A stretch of 64,000 nucleotides of DNA from Marivivens sp. LCG002 (GTDB taxonomy: Bacteria > Pseudomonadota > Alphaproteobacteria > Rhodobacterales > Rhodobacteraceae). The stretch spans positions 2,843,501 through 2,907,500 of the forward strand of contig NZ_CP127165.1 of assembly GCF_030264275.1 (NCBI RefSeq), given 5' to 3'. The position numbers and the translations under genes are program-made. This document shows positions 1-8,971 of this stretch, one piece after another; within the stretch, counting starts at the first letter, position 1; each line of letters opens with the position of its first letter. The notes under the pieces were generated by a model, which made no database searches, had not been told where the DNA came from, and saw only the letters and a program-made list of their open reading frames with translations.

Positions 1-203
1 ACCGCCCCATTTTTCAGAGAATCGAAATATGGATGCCAGTCGAGCGAGCGAAAGCTCGAGATGTTGCGACGCGTGGATTGCGAAATCTCGCCTTCGATCT
101 CGGTCGAATTGTTGGCTTGCGCAAAAGCACCTGTTCCGACCGAAGCTGCAGCCGCGGCAACGAACATTCTGCGATTGATTTTCGGGGAAACGATTTTTGA
201 CAC
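1..203 (-). CDS. L,D-transpeptidase, N-terminal fragment (runs off left edge)
   Basis: Only the first 67 codons are in the window; the rest lies beyond base 1. The GTG start at 203 has a CCGGAG ribosome site 7 bases upstream. The protein opens with a basic, Tat/Sec-like leader (INRRMFVAAAAASVGTGAFA) and continues RNISSFRSLDWHPYFDSLKN. From memory this matches the region before the YkuD catalytic domain of periplasmic L,D-transpeptidases of Rhodobacterales, which make 3-3 crosslinks or anchor proteins to peptidoglycan. The catalytic His/Cys region is not visible, so the call rests on the N-terminus alone. It is divergent from the CAP protein gene at 365. Confidence 0.65.
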   Translation of the reverse strand, partial: MSKIVSPKINRRMFVAAAAASVGTGAFAQANNSTEIEGEISQSTRRNISSFRSLDWHPYFDSLKNGA

Positions 204-364
204 TGAACTGCTCCGGAGTTTTCCGTAAATTTGGACATTATTTACGCGCCTGTCGTTGTTACCGCAATTCAAACAAGCGTTAGATGATCCATTCTCCGCC
301 GATGCCCATTTGCGCAGCCATGATCTTCTCGGTATTCATGCGGCAACTAATTGGGGTTTGATCC

Positions 365-880
365 ATGAATCGTCGTAGTTTTCTTGTTGTATCCGGACTT
401 TTTGCAGCAGCGGCCTGTGCGCCTGTGCCCAAAGGGCGCATCGGGCCCGACGGGAACCCTTTGCCGCAAGTTTACCGGATCAAGCCCGACATGGAAGCAG
501 ACATCCAATACCGCATGCTTGACGGCATAAACGCACTTCGGGAAGTCGCAGGTGCTGCGCCGCTTCGTTTTGATTCCGGTCTGAATGCTGCCGCAGCCAC
601 ACACTCTCGCGATATGGCGCTCCAGAACCGGCCTTGGCATTTCGGGTCTGACGGATCGTCACCGCTCGACCGTGCGCGCCGCGTCGGCTTTACGGGTTCA
701 ATCCTTGGAGAGAATATCTCGGAAACATACGAAACCGAGATGGAAACCCTTGCTGCATGGCTCGAGCAAGAGGACACGCGCTCAGTTGTTCTTGATCGCA
801 ACGCCACTTTGCTTGGATTTTCGTGGTATCAGGAACCTGCCGGCAAGATTTGGTGGACCCTCGTCACCGGCAGGTTCTAA
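365..880 (+). CDS. CAP-domain (SCP-like) lipoprotein
   Basis: 171 residues. The leader MNRRSFLVVSGLFAAAAC ends in a lipobox (AAAC), so the mature protein is probably a lipoprotein anchored at Cys18. The rest fits the CAP/SCP superfamily: an early helix (MLDGINALREVAGAAPLRFD), a conserved His in ATHSRDMA, and the LGENIS motif with its Glu. Bacterial CAP proteins are exported and of mostly unknown activity. The gene ends 7 bases before the convergent L,D-transpeptidase gene. Its last codons form one arm of an 11-bp inverted repeat (833-843 / 867-877). The domain call is good; the biological role is unknown. Confidence 0.75.
   Translation: MNRRSFLVVSGLFAAAACAPVPKGRIGPDGNPLPQVYRIKPDMEADIQYRMLDGINALREVAGAAPLRFDSGLNAAAATHSRDMALQNRPWHFGSDGSSPLDRARRVGFTGSILGENISETYETEMETLAAWLEQEDTRSVVLDRNATLLGFSWYQEPAGKIWWTLVTGRF
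833..877. repeat. 11-bp perfect inverted repeat at the end of the CAP gene
   Basis: GAACCTGCCGG at 833-843 is exactly repeated in inverse at 867-877, with a 23-base loop. The stop codon of the CAP gene follows at once (878-880) and the convergent gene stops at 888. No T-run follows on either strand, so this is not a classical intrinsic terminator. It could act as a 3' stabilising hairpin. Confidence 0.6.
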
Positions 881-887
881 TGCCTGT

Positions 888-1385
888 TCAGGGATAGATG
901 AAGATCGGCGTACCGTCCTTCACCATCGCATAAATCTCTTCGATCTCTTCGTTCGTCACCGCGATGCAGCCGGCGGTCCAATCATCTTTGCCGAGCTCGC
1001 TCTTAGGCGTTCCGTGGATGAAAATATCTCCGCCAGGTTTCTTGCCTTGAGAGCGCGCAAATTCGGCGTCTCGGGTGTTCGGATACGAAATCCCGAGTGA
1101 CAAATGATAAGCGGAACGCGGGTTGCGATGGCTGATTCGATAGGTGCCTTCGGGTGTTTTCCCATCGCCTTCGAACTGCTTGTGCCCCTCCGGGGTGAAG
1201 CCGAGTTCGAAATCATAGGCCTTTACCACGCTGTTCCCATTCATCAGGAACATGCGTCGATTCTCTTTCTGCACGACGATGCTCGTGATTTCTGGGCCTT
1301 TATAGGCGACAAACTTTGATGGTTTGCCGCAACTTGCGAGCCCGAGAAAAGCGACGAACGCCACCAAGATTTTTACAAGTTTCAT
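888..1385 (-). CDS. L,D-transpeptidase (YkuD domain) lipoprotein
   Basis: 165 residues. The leader MKLVKILVAFVAFLGLASC ends in a lipobox (LASC), predicting a lipoprotein. The C-terminal half carries the YkuD signature: IFIHGT, then WTAGCIAVTNEEIEE, which supplies the catalytic His and Cys. The early segment (ITSIVVQKENRRMFLMNG) fits the first strands of the domain. Such enzymes work in the periplasm on peptidoglycan stem peptides. The gene lies downstream of the RNA methyltransferase on the same strand with a 72-base gap and may be cotranscribed. It is a second L,D-transpeptidase within 1.4 kb; the two proteins are not close duplicates. Confidence 0.88.
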   Translation of the reverse strand: MKLVKILVAFVAFLGLASCGKPSKFVAYKGPEITSIVVQKENRRMFLMNGNSVVKAYDFELGFTPEGHKQFEGDGKTPEGTYRISHRNPRSAYHLSLGISYPNTRDAEFARSQGKKPGGDIFIHGTPKSELGKDDWTAGCIAVTNEEIEEIYAMVKDGTPIFIYP

Positions 1386-1457
1386 GTTTAGCTGCTCAAT
1401 TTTACCTTGCGCCCTCCTACATCAATTCAGAGGCCCGATCTATTGAAGAACAGCTGT

Positions 1458-2657
1458 TCACGAGCGTGTGAATGCACCTGCAATCTCGACGTGTGACGAC
1501 CAACGGAACTGATCGACGACGATCAACCGCTCAAGTTTCCACCCCGCATCGACAAGCGTCTTGGCGTCGCGTGCGAATGTAACGGGGTTACAAGATACCA
1601 TCGCGACAACGGGCACGGCGGAGCGTGTGATGGCTTCGATCTGGGCTTCGGCTCCTGCTCGAGGAGGATCAATCACGATCGCTTTGAAGCGCGCAAGTTC
1701 GTCAGGTTCCAACGGCCTGCGGAAAAGATCCCGCGTTTCGGTCGTCACAAGTTTGAGGCCGCTTGCCTCGCGCCAACCACGATCAAGAGCGGCGAGCATT
1801 TCACGAACGCCTTCGACCGCATGAACTTCTGCAGTTTTGGCGAGAGGAAGCGAAAAAGTTCCACAACCCGAAAACAAATCGATAACGCTCGGCGCTTTGC
1901 CGACGGTTTCGATGACAAAGGATTGAAGCGCCGCCTCACCCGCCTTGGTCGCCTGAAGGAATGAACCCGGCGGAGGAACGACACGCGCTGCTCCAAAACG
2001 CTGCTCGGGCGGGTTCATGGTGACGATTGGCTCATCCTTCCAGACCAAACGGGCGATATTATGGATGCGCGCAAATTCTGCCATCTCGATGCGAATAGCC
2101 TCGGTCAGCTCTTTGTCGGTTTCGACATGAATATCGGGACCCGCTTCGCTTTGAATGACCGTAATATCGATCTCGCCCTTCCGCGATGCAGCCGCGACAG
2201 TAAGGGCCTCAAGCGTCGGAATGAGAGCGATCAATTCGGGCGTCAGAAGCTTGCAGTCGGGAATTTCGACAATGGTGCCCGAACCTTTGGCATGAAAACC
2301 GACCATCGCGCCCTTTTTCGTGCGCTTGCCGGAAAACTTGGCCCGACGACGCGAATTTGCAGGCGATGTCTCGACATGTTCCGGTGCAAAATCGATCCCC
2401 TGAGCCGCAAGTGCCTTTTGAACAACCGATGCTTTCCATTCCGCAACAAACCGATCAGAGGCATGTTGAAGTGCGCAGCCCCCACAAGCCTTGAAATGTC
2501 GACAAGGTGGAGCAACGCGATCTGGCGAAGGCTTGAGAATACGTGCGGTGCCATCTTCAAGGACGTCAACTTCCTCGTCGGGAAGCACCCGCGCGACGAG
2601 TTCGCCGTCTTCGGTGCGGCCAAGAGCGTTGTGCGTGAGTGACTTGATGAGTTGCAT
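1458..2657 (-). CDS. class I SAM-dependent RNA (uracil-5-) methyltransferase, TrmA/RlmD family
   Basis: 399 residues. It should transfer a methyl group from S-adenosylmethionine to C5 of a uridine, most likely in 23S rRNA. A 4Fe-4S cluster site is visible: Cys52, Cys58 and Cys61 in CRHFKACGGC, and a fourth Cys in IPDCKLL. The methyltransferase domain has DLFSGCGTFSLPLA (SAM binding), VIDPPRAGA (motif IV) and the nucleophile region VSCNPVTFARD. The N-terminal TRAM-like region is short. Members of this family in alphaproteobacteria are usually called RumA/RlmD-like, but the exact target uridine cannot be told from sequence. Confidence 0.88.
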   Translation of the reverse strand: MQLIKSLTHNALGRTEDGELVARVLPDEEVDVLEDGTARILKPSPDRVAPPCRHFKACGGCALQHASDRFVAEWKASVVQKALAAQGIDFAPEHVETSPANSRRRAKFSGKRTKKGAMVGFHAKGSGTIVEIPDCKLLTPELIALIPTLEALTVAAASRKGEIDITVIQSEAGPDIHVETDKELTEAIRIEMAEFARIHNIARLVWKDEPIVTMNPPEQRFGAARVVPPPGSFLQATKAGEAALQSFVIETVGKAPSVIDLFSGCGTFSLPLAKTAEVHAVEGVREMLAALDRGWREASGLKLVTTETRDLFRRPLEPDELARFKAIVIDPPRAGAEAQIEAITRSAVPVVAMVSCNPVTFARDAKTLVDAGWKLERLIVVDQFRWSSHVEIAGAFTRS

Positions 2658-2714
2658 GAGGGCTTCCTTTGATCCGAGGCTGCATTACCCCAGCTTTTCG
2701 TTATCCCGCAACTG

Positions 2715-3860
2715 TCAGAGTGCAAGAAGGGCGTCTTTGGAAAGCGTGAACCCGGATTCGATCCACGCGGCTTCAAGGGTCCGCAAACGCTCGCCCAGCG
2801 CGTGACCCTCGTACTGACCAAGAAGCTCTTGTGCCTTGATCGGGAAACTCGCGGATGCGCCAAGCGCAAGATCATCTTCGATTGCCGGTAACGGATTCTG
2901 AAAAAAGGCGAAACGAAGAACCATTATGGACCGAGCGGTCTCGAGACCATACCGATAAGCGAGCTCGGCAGGAGCCTTGCTCCCTAACGCCTCTGCTTGA
3001 TAAAGGTCGACACGTTTTGCCTCGGAGTTGCTCAGACGCAAACGCTCTTTGGCGTCCTGACCCCCAAGCGCTGCAAGACGCAACATCGGATCTGGAACGG
3101 CTTCGGTCGCGAGGTGGACGAGAATTGCCAGCGTGACGGGGGCTGCTCCCGGCAACACGCGCGCCAGGATTCCCGAAGCGCCCATGGATCCAAGCACAGG
3201 CGCAGGATCGGGCGCTGCCAAGAGTTTCCGCATCTCGTTCCCAATCCGCTCGGCGGAAAGAGCTTCGATACCATCCTGATGTTCGGCACAGGCGGCAAGA
3301 GCCTCTGCGTCTATCCCCTGGTCGGCATTACCATACCACGCGGAGAAGCGAAAAAACCTGAGTATCCTGAGGTAGTCCTCGCGAATTCGATCCTCAGGGT
3401 TGCCGATAAAGCGAACGATGCCCTGCTCAAGATCAGGCAAGCCCCCTATAGGATCGAAAACGTCGCCTTTGGAATTTGCATAAAGAGCATTCATGGTGAA
3501 ATCGCGGCGCGCAGCATCCTCTTGCATCGTTTCTGCGAATGCAACGACGGCATGTCGGCCATCGGTCTCGACATCCTTGCGATAGGTCGTGACCTCAAAA
3601 GGAATGCCGTCTTCTACAAGAGTGATCGTGCCGTGATCGATACCCGTCGGAACGGCTTTTATTCCAACAGATTCGGCCAGCGATAGTATCTGCTCAGGCG
3701 TCGCAGAGGTCGAAATATCGAAGTCCGACACAGGCTGCTTGAGCAAGGCGTTGCGCACACAGCCCCCGACAAAAAAGGCTTCGAACCCAGCATCCTCGAA
3801 CATTGCGCACACGCGTTGAGATGCGGATGACGATATCCATGCGTCCCGAATTTTCGTCAT
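2715..3860 (-). CDS. cca: CCA-adding enzyme / tRNA nucleotidyltransferase
   Basis: 381 residues. It adds or repairs the 3' CCA end of tRNAs. The class II nucleotidyltransferase head is clear: FFVGGCVRNALLKQPVSDFD with the metal-binding DFD, the RRDFTMNALYAN motif, and the RILRFFRFSAWYG segment. I place the start at ATG 3858-3860 (MTKIRDAWISS), which overlaps the stop of the upstream Nudix gene as ATGA; a longer reading would add 17 residues unlike the family. The gene is the third of an overlapping set hslO-Nudix-cca, so translation is probably coupled. The only tRNA in this window has its CCA encoded, so here the enzyme would act mainly in repair. Confidence 0.92.
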   Translation of the reverse strand: MTKIRDAWISSSASQRVCAMFEDAGFEAFFVGGCVRNALLKQPVSDFDISTSATPEQILSLAESVGIKAVPTGIDHGTITLVEDGIPFEVTTYRKDVETDGRHAVVAFAETMQEDAARRDFTMNALYANSKGDVFDPIGGLPDLEQGIVRFIGNPEDRIREDYLRILRFFRFSAWYGNADQGIDAEALAACAEHQDGIEALSAERIGNEMRKLLAAPDPAPVLGSMGASGILARVLPGAAPVTLAILVHLATEAVPDPMLRLAALGGQDAKERLRLSNSEAKRVDLYQAEALGSKAPAELAYRYGLETARSIMVLRFAFFQNPLPAIEDDLALGASASFPIKAQELLGQYEGHALGERLRTLEAAWIESGFTLSKDALLAL

Positions 3861-4453
3861 TGATCCAACCGTTCGGCAAAGCGGCGCAGGATGAGAGCGG
3901 TCGCACCCCAAATATAATAAGGGCCGTAGGGTACAGTGAAGTAAAACCGCTTTTGCCCCTGCCAGCGTCTGCCTTCTACACGAAAATTCGATGGGTTGGT
4001 GACGTGATCGAACGGGACGGTAAAAGCTTCTTCAACTTCGCCCGCTTCGGGTTCGAAGACGAAGGGTTCTTTTACAAGGGCGACAACCGGCGTCGCGATA
4101 TAGTTCGAAACGGTTTCATGGGTCGGAAGGCAACCCAGCACTTCGACGTTCGAAGGCACGAGGCCGATTTCTTCATGGGCCTCGCGCAGCGCGGTTGCTT
4201 CCAGATCCGCATCCGTATCGTCACGACGACCACCGGGAAATGCGATTTGCCCCGGATGATGTTTGAGATGTGCTGACCTCTTGGTGAGGATCAGTGAACC
4301 GTCGCTTTCGTTGAATGCTACAAGAACTGCAGCCTGTCTCGGTGTCCGCCCCGCAGGAAGGCGGATACCGGGGTTGAGATCAAAGTCAGAAGAGCTGTCG
4401 CCCCGTTTGGCAAGGGCGCTCAGCAAAATCTGTCTTAAATCAGGCTTGTTCAT
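3857..4453 (-). CDS. CoA diphosphatase-type Nudix hydrolase
   Basis: 198 residues. The Nudix box is the variant of the CoA pyrophosphatase (NudL/UPF0035) group: LTKRSAHLKHHPGQIAFPGG followed by RRDDTDADLEATALREAHEE. The LLTxR...HxGQ...FPGG stretch is that group's hallmark, so CoA or acyl-CoA is the likely substrate, giving phosphopantetheine and 3',5'-ADP. The start is taken at ATG 4451-4453 (MNKPDLRQ), inside the end of hslO (14-base overlap), as fits an operon. It overlaps cca by ATGA. Substrate assignment is family knowledge, not seen directly. Confidence 0.88.
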   Translation of the reverse strand: MNKPDLRQILLSALAKRGDSSSDFDLNPGIRLPAGRTPRQAAVLVAFNESDGSLILTKRSAHLKHHPGQIAFPGGRRDDTDADLEATALREAHEEIGLVPSNVEVLGCLPTHETVSNYIATPVVALVKEPFVFEPEAGEVEEAFTVPFDHVTNPSNFRVEGRRWQGQKRFYFTVPYGPYYIWGATALILRRFAERLDQ

Positions 4454-5441
4454 CCGGCTTCTCGGTTGCTTCAAATCCGAGAGTAGCAGGATCGAACTCG
4501 TAATGCGAACCACAGAACTGACAATCGGCGGTCACAATACCTTCTTCGGTCGTCATGTGACGAATATCCTTGGCCGAATAGATCGAAAGGCTTTCGCGAA
4601 CGCGCTCTTCCGAACAGGTGCAGCCGAATTTTACTGTCTGCGCATCAAAGACCCTAGGGGTTTCTTCGTGGAACAAACGCAAAAGAAGTTCGGTCGGCTG
4701 GACCGTCGGGCCGATCAATTCGAGTTGTTCGACCGTATCGAGAAGCACATTTGCACGGGTCCAGTTTTCACCTTCATCCTCGTCGAGGAGATCTGTCGCA
4801 GCCAAGAGACCGTCTTCTCCTGTTGCTTCTTCTCCTTTGGCAAAGGGCGACGCCTTGGGCATATGCTGGAGCATGACACCCCCAGCACGCCAATGCGCAT
4901 CTTGCCCAGGCATTTGTGATGTCCCGAAGCTCAACTCGAAACGGGTCGGGATTTGCTCGGACTGGGCGAAGTATGTTTCAGCACATTTCGACAAAGAGCC
5001 GCCCGCAATCGGCGTGATGCCTTGATAAGGGGTCATGCCTTTGCCCTGATCGATCAGGATCGCAAAATAGCCTTGGCCGATTTGGGTGAAAGTATCCTGG
5101 TTCGGATCAAGCGCCTCTCGATCGAATGACGCGTAAGCGCGGATGCGAGCAGGCTCGCCATCATCGGTCGGCCCATAATAATCGGTCGCGATAAGCCGCA
5201 CGGAACCGCTACCACGCACTTGGAGAGAGAGCTTCCAGCGCAGCTTGATGGTTTGACCGATGAGCGCGGTCAATAGACACATCTCGGCGATCAAGGCTTC
5301 GATTTGCGGCGGGTAATCGTGCTGGGCCAGCACCTGCTGCAACAGACCATCGAGCCGCGCGACCCGCCCCCGAATATCCGAGCGGTCTAGTTGAAATGGC
5401 AGGACGGTATCATCCCAAGCGAGCTGCGAGCCGAGCGACAT
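4440..5441 (-). CDS. hslO: redox-regulated molecular chaperone Hsp33
   Basis: 333 residues. Hsp33 is a cytoplasmic holdase switched on by oxidation: four cysteines hold zinc when reduced and form disulfides under oxidative stress. The redox switch is visible at the C-terminus as CTC (a CxC) and CQFC (CxxC), about 33 residues apart. The N-terminus (AWDDTVLPFQLDRSDIRGR) matches Rhodobacterales homologues. The start at 5441 is chosen because AAGGAAG lies just upstream; an upstream in-frame ATG at 5525 would add 28 residues of no family likeness and overlap the divergent gene. First gene of the hslO-Nudix-cca run. Confidence 0.93.
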   Translation of the reverse strand: MSLGSQLAWDDTVLPFQLDRSDIRGRVARLDGLLQQVLAQHDYPPQIEALIAEMCLLTALIGQTIKLRWKLSLQVRGSGSVRLIATDYYGPTDDGEPARIRAYASFDREALDPNQDTFTQIGQGYFAILIDQGKGMTPYQGITPIAGGSLSKCAETYFAQSEQIPTRFELSFGTSQMPGQDAHWRAGGVMLQHMPKASPFAKGEEATGEDGLLAATDLLDEDEGENWTRANVLLDTVEQLELIGPTVQPTELLLRLFHEETPRVFDAQTVKFGCTCSEERVRESLSIYSAKDIRHMTTEEGIVTADCQFCGSHYEFDPATLGFEATEKPDEQA

Positions 5442-5523
5442 ATGACTTCCTTCGAAAAGGTCTGGAATTGGCGTATCGCGTCCATATAGTCGTCTTGAGC
5501 AAAGGTCCAAGGGGGTAAATGAC

Positions 5524-5943
5524 ATGAGGCGCTTCGGAGAACCCGTAATTTCGGGTCAAAAATACACCGTTCGCCCCGGAGTATATGTCATTCTACCGCG
5601 CCAAGGGCGTCTCTTGCTCACCAAACAGGACGGTGAGGTTCAACTCCCCGGTGGCGGTATCGACCGCGGGGAGTCACCTCTTCAAGCGCTTCACCGAGAG
5701 GTATTCGAAGAAACAGGCTGGCGCATCGCCGATCCGCTCAAAGTAGGCGTTTATCAGCGTTTCTGCTATATGCCCGATTATGATCTCTGGGCGAAAAAAG
5801 TGTGCCACATCTATATCGCGCGCCCGATCCTGAAACTCGGCGCCCCGACCGAACTCGGTCACCAGGCCGTTTGGGTCGAAAAAGCCCTTGCAGAAATCGT
5901 GCTCGCAAATTCAGGCGATCGCGCCTTTGTCGCCTCGCTCTAG
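5524..5943 (+). CDS. Nudix hydrolase, MutT-like
   Basis: 139 residues, a single Nudix domain. The box is textbook: GGGIDRGESPLQALHREVFE followed by ETGW, satisfying Gx5Ex7REUxEExGU, so the metal-binding glutamates are intact. The substrate is a nucleoside diphosphate linked to some group; nothing in the sequence narrows it further. The ATG at 5524 has AAGGGGG upstream. It is divergent from hslO (82-base gap) and overlaps the end of the convergent membrane protein gene by 4 bases. The two Nudix genes in this corner are of different subfamilies and are not duplicates. Confidence 0.88.
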   Translation: MRRFGEPVISGQKYTVRPGVYVILPRQGRLLLTKQDGEVQLPGGGIDRGESPLQALHREVFEETGWRIADPLKVGVYQRFCYMPDYDLWAKKVCHIYIARPILKLGAPTELGHQAVWVEKALAEIVLANSGDRAFVASL

Positions 5944-6674
5944 GTCAAATCGCGTTTTTCGACCAACAGTCCATAGAGCGTAGTCTGAACGCTCAGGCTG
6001 AACATGAATTCGAGCCAGATGAAAGGCAACCAGAGCAATATTCCTCCAGTCGGAAAGAGCGCTTCGAACTGCACGAGCAAGATACTAAGAACATAGTTCA
6101 AAACCCCAAGGATCAGAGCAATTTGAAAAAGGTCTTTGCTCACGCTTGCGGTCATCCGAAAGGACTCGAGGATCGGAAGCGAGTGGCCGACAGTTATCCC
6201 AGTAAGTGCAAGGCTGAAACGCAAGGTCAGAAAATAAACGACGAGCGTCACACCGAATTCGAGAAAGGGCGCAAGATAAACCAGAAGGTTACCTAATCCG
6301 ATGGAAATCACTCCGATCACTAGAAAGCCGATCATCACGACGGCAAGAATGATCATCGAAACACCAAAGACCCGACCGACATAACCGATCAGTTCCTTCA
6401 TATGCACAACAGGAAGCCACGCTGGATATTCTTCCAGCAGGATAAAGCGGTGCCACAGAACAGGCACCCATGACGTAAGCACCAAGAAGGCAAACATGGT
6501 GATCAAAAGATAGAACGATGATGTTCCTTCTGGATTTTCGAGAATCTGAAATCGGCTCAGCAAGAAATAGATTATCCCGCCGAGCAATACTGCGGGTCCG
6601 ACCGAGATCTTGAGCGCATTGCCAAAGTTCCCCGTCAGCATCTTGAACGCATGTCGCAGGATCAATCCGTGCAT
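5940..6674 (-). CDS. conserved multi-pass membrane protein, function unknown
   Basis: 244 residues from the ATG at 6674 (MHGLILRHAF); earlier in-frame residues look non-coding. At least five or six hydrophobic spans can be seen: near residues 20-40 (LKISVGPAVLLGGIIYFLL), 50-75, 95-150 (two spans around VFGVSMIILAVVMIGFLVIG and LLVYLAPFLEFGVTLVVYFL), 180-200 and 215-235. No catalytic motif is recognised. Homologues with this look occur in Rhodobacterales as uncharacterised proteins. It sits alone between a convergent Nudix gene and divergent argG. Confidence 0.7.
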   Translation of the reverse strand: MHGLILRHAFKMLTGNFGNALKISVGPAVLLGGIIYFLLSRFQILENPEGTSSFYLLITMFAFLVLTSWVPVLWHRFILLEEYPAWLPVVHMKELIGYVGRVFGVSMIILAVVMIGFLVIGVISIGLGNLLVYLAPFLEFGVTLVVYFLTLRFSLALTGITVGHSLPILESFRMTASVSKDLFQIALILGVLNYVLSILLVQFEALFPTGGILLWLPFIWLEFMFSLSVQTTLYGLLVEKRDLT

Positions 6675-6802
6675 ATTCTTCTCCAGAACCCAAAATTTAG
6701 CCGTAGAACTCACGAAACACGGCTTGGGGTCAATGGCCTTCCCTTGCTTGCAGTTAAAAAACCCGTTATCGCGCCTGCGATATCCAACAAGGAGAGACCG
6801 CG

Positions 6803-8029
6803 ATGTCCGCCCCAAAGAAAGTCGTCCTCGCCTACTCCGGCGGCCTCGACACGTCGATCATTCTGAAGTGGCTCCAGACCGAATACGGTTGTGAGGTTGT
6901 CACCTTTACCGCCGACCTTGGTCAGGGCGAAGAGCTTGAGCCTGCGCGCAAAAAGGCAGAGCTGCTCGGCATCAAACCCGAAAACATCTTTATCGAAGAC
7001 GTGCGCGAAGAATTCGTAAAGGACTTCGTCTTCCCGATGTTCCGTGCAAATGCCGTTTACGAAGGCCTTTATCTGCTCGGCACATCCATTGCACGTCCGC
7101 TGATTTCCAAGCGTCTTGTCGAGATCGCGGAAATGACCGGCGCCGACGCCGTTGCGCACGGCGCGACCGGCAAGGGCAACGATCAGGTTCGCTTCGAACT
7201 GTCGGCTTATGCGCTCAACCCCGCTATCAAGGTGATCGCACCCTGGCGCGAATGGGATCTGACCTCGCGCACCAAACTGATCGAATTCGCGGAAGAGCAC
7301 CAGATTCCGATCGCCAAGGACAAGCGCGGCGAGGCTCCCTTCTCGGTTGACGCAAACCTGCTGCACACTTCGTCCGAAGGTAAAGCTCTCGAGAACCCTG
7401 CTGATCAGGCACCCGAATACGTCTACCAGCGCACCGTTTCTCCGGAAGAGGCACCAGACACCCCCGAGTTCATCGAAGTCACCTTTGAAAAGGGTGATGC
7501 GGTTGCGATCAACGGTGTCGAAATGTCGCCAGCAACGATCCTTACCGAGCTTAACGAATATGGCCGTAAGCATGGCATCGGGCGTCTTGATTTCGTCGAA
7601 AACCGCTTCGTCGGCATGAAGTCCCGCGGCATCTATGAAACACCGGGCGGCACGATCCTTCTTGAAGCGCACCGTGGTATCGAACAGATCACCCTTGATA
7701 GCGGTGCGGGTCACCTCAAGGATTCGATCATGCCGCGCTATGCCGAGCTGATCTATAACGGCTTCTGGTTCTCACCCGAGCGCGAAATGCTTCAGGCGCT
7801 TATCGACAAGAGCCAAGAACATGTTACGGGCACCGTCCGACTCAAGCTTTACAAAGGTTCGGCAAGCACCGTTGGCCGCTGGTCCGAATACTCGCTCTAC
7901 TCCGAGAAGCACGTCACCTTTGAAGAAGACGCGGGCGCCTACGATCAGAAAGATGCCGCCGGCTTCATTCAGCTCAACGCGCTGCGTCTCAAGCTCATTG
8001 CAACGCGGAACCGCCGCGTCAAAGGCTGA
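6803..8029 (+). CDS. argG: argininosuccinate synthase
   Basis: 408 residues, normal for the family. It joins citrulline and aspartate using ATP to make argininosuccinate, the penultimate step of arginine synthesis. The N-terminal ATP pyrophosphatase P-loop is present ([16 protein letters not shown]), as are [14 protein letters not shown] and the [15 protein letters not shown] segment. The start has AAGGAGA just upstream. It is transcribed alone and is followed by a good intrinsic terminator at 8054-8077. Enzyme of the cytoplasm; nothing odd. Confidence 0.97.
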   Translation: MSAPKKVVLAYSGGLDTSIILKWLQTEYGCEVVTFTADLGQGEELEPARKKAELLGIKPENIFIEDVREEFVKDFVFPMFRANAVYEGLYLLGTSIARPLISKRLVEIAEMTGADAVAHGATGKGNDQVRFELSAYALNPAIKVIAPWREWDLTSRTKLIEFAEEHQIPIAKDKRGEAPFSVDANLLHTSSEGKALENPADQAPEYVYQRTVSPEEAPDTPEFIEVTFEKGDAVAINGVEMSPATILTELNEYGRKHGIGRLDFVENRFVGMKSRGIYETPGGTILLEAHRGIEQITLDSGAGHLKDSIMPRYAELIYNGFWFSPEREMLQALIDKSQEHVTGTVRLKLYKGSASTVGRWSEYSLYSEKHVTFEEDAGAYDQKDAAGFIQLNALRLKLIATRNRRVKG

Positions 8030-8053
8030 ACTGGTTGCATATGAAATGCGAAA

Positions 8054-8077
8054 GGGTCCGAAATTCGGGCCCTTTTT
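8054..8077 (+). terminator. intrinsic terminator of argG
   Basis: A 9-bp stem, GGGTCCGAA (8054-8062) with TTCGGGCCC (8064-8072), containing one G-T pair, followed by a run of Ts to 8077. It lies between argG and the convergent kinase gene. Confidence 0.8.
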
Positions 8078-8083
8078 GCTTTG

Positions 8084-8956
8084 TCAGAGACGAACTGTCT
8101 GGACTTCATGCAGGTCGGGGATCGAGTCGGCAGCCCCTTTGCGGGTTACCATGATGGCGCCTGCGCGGTTAGCGGTCCTGAGCGCTTGTTCCATCGGCTG
8201 ACCACGATCAAGACCTGCAAGGACATAACCCGTAAAGGTATCCCCTGCCCCCGTCGTATCAACAGGTTCGACCTTGTAGGCTTCAAACGTCTTGTGAATG
8301 CCGTGCTCGGTTTCGAACCATTCTGCACCGCGTGATCCCAAGGTGATGATAACGTCACGCACACCAAGTTCCTGAGGCGTCTTGCCCAGCGCCTCGGTCA
8401 ACTGGCGCGCCTCGACTTCGTTCAGGATGAGAAAGTCGATAAACTCGATCACATCCGAAACGGCCTTTGCGCTGAAGGGTGCCGCAGCATAGGCAACTTT
8501 GAGACCCATCTGCTTGGCAAGCGCGGCGGTTTCAACCTGAAGATTGGTTTCGTTCTGGCAAACGACACGGTCACCTGTATGCGCTTCGGAAAGCGCGGCC
8601 TGGACGGATTCCAGTCGGATCAATGTCGAAGCACCGGGTTGGATGATGATCGTATTCTCACCATCGTCAGCCACAGCAATAATGGCTTGCGAGGTCAAAT
8701 CGCCGATCGTTTCGATATATCGGGTATCCACACCGTATTCGAGAAGCCGATCGCGGGCCCATATCCCGTCTGCACCAACCGCTCCGATGTGGTGGACCTG
8801 AGCGCCCGCACGTGCGGCGGCAACGGACATATTCGCCCCCTTGCCGCCGAGATAGATCGCCCGCCCCGTCGAACTTAAAGTTTCTCCCGGGGCGAGGATA
8901 TGAGGCACGGAATAGACAATATCGGCATTGATAGAGCCTAAATTCCAGATCGCCAT
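8084..8956 (-). CDS. PfkB-family sugar kinase, ribokinase-like
   Basis: 290 residues. The PfkB signatures are both present: the early GGKGANMSVAAARAGA and the C-terminal DTTGAGDTFTGYVLAGL, which holds the catalytic Asp and anion hole. The NETNLQVETA and FLILNEVEA stretches are as in ribokinases, so ribose is the likeliest substrate, but other sugars or nucleosides are possible. The gene follows malic enzyme on the same strand with a 15-base gap, suggesting cotranscription, although the two have no obvious metabolic link. Confidence 0.85.
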   Translation of the reverse strand: MAIWNLGSINADIVYSVPHILAPGETLSSTGRAIYLGGKGANMSVAAARAGAQVHHIGAVGADGIWARDRLLEYGVDTRYIETIGDLTSQAIIAVADDGENTIIIQPGASTLIRLESVQAALSEAHTGDRVVCQNETNLQVETAALAKQMGLKVAYAAAPFSAKAVSDVIEFIDFLILNEVEARQLTEALGKTPQELGVRDVIITLGSRGAEWFETEHGIHKTFEAYKVEPVDTTGAGDTFTGYVLAGLDRGQPMEQALRTANRAGAIMVTRKGAADSIPDLHEVQTVRL

Positions 8957-8971
8957 TTTACATTCCCTTGG

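Noticed and set aside
14-238. Alternative minus-strand reading frame at the left edge opening at ATG 238
   Set aside because: Its product is rich in Arg and Ser without family likeness; the GTG frame from 203 gives a signal peptide and a recognisable L,D-transpeptidase N-terminus.
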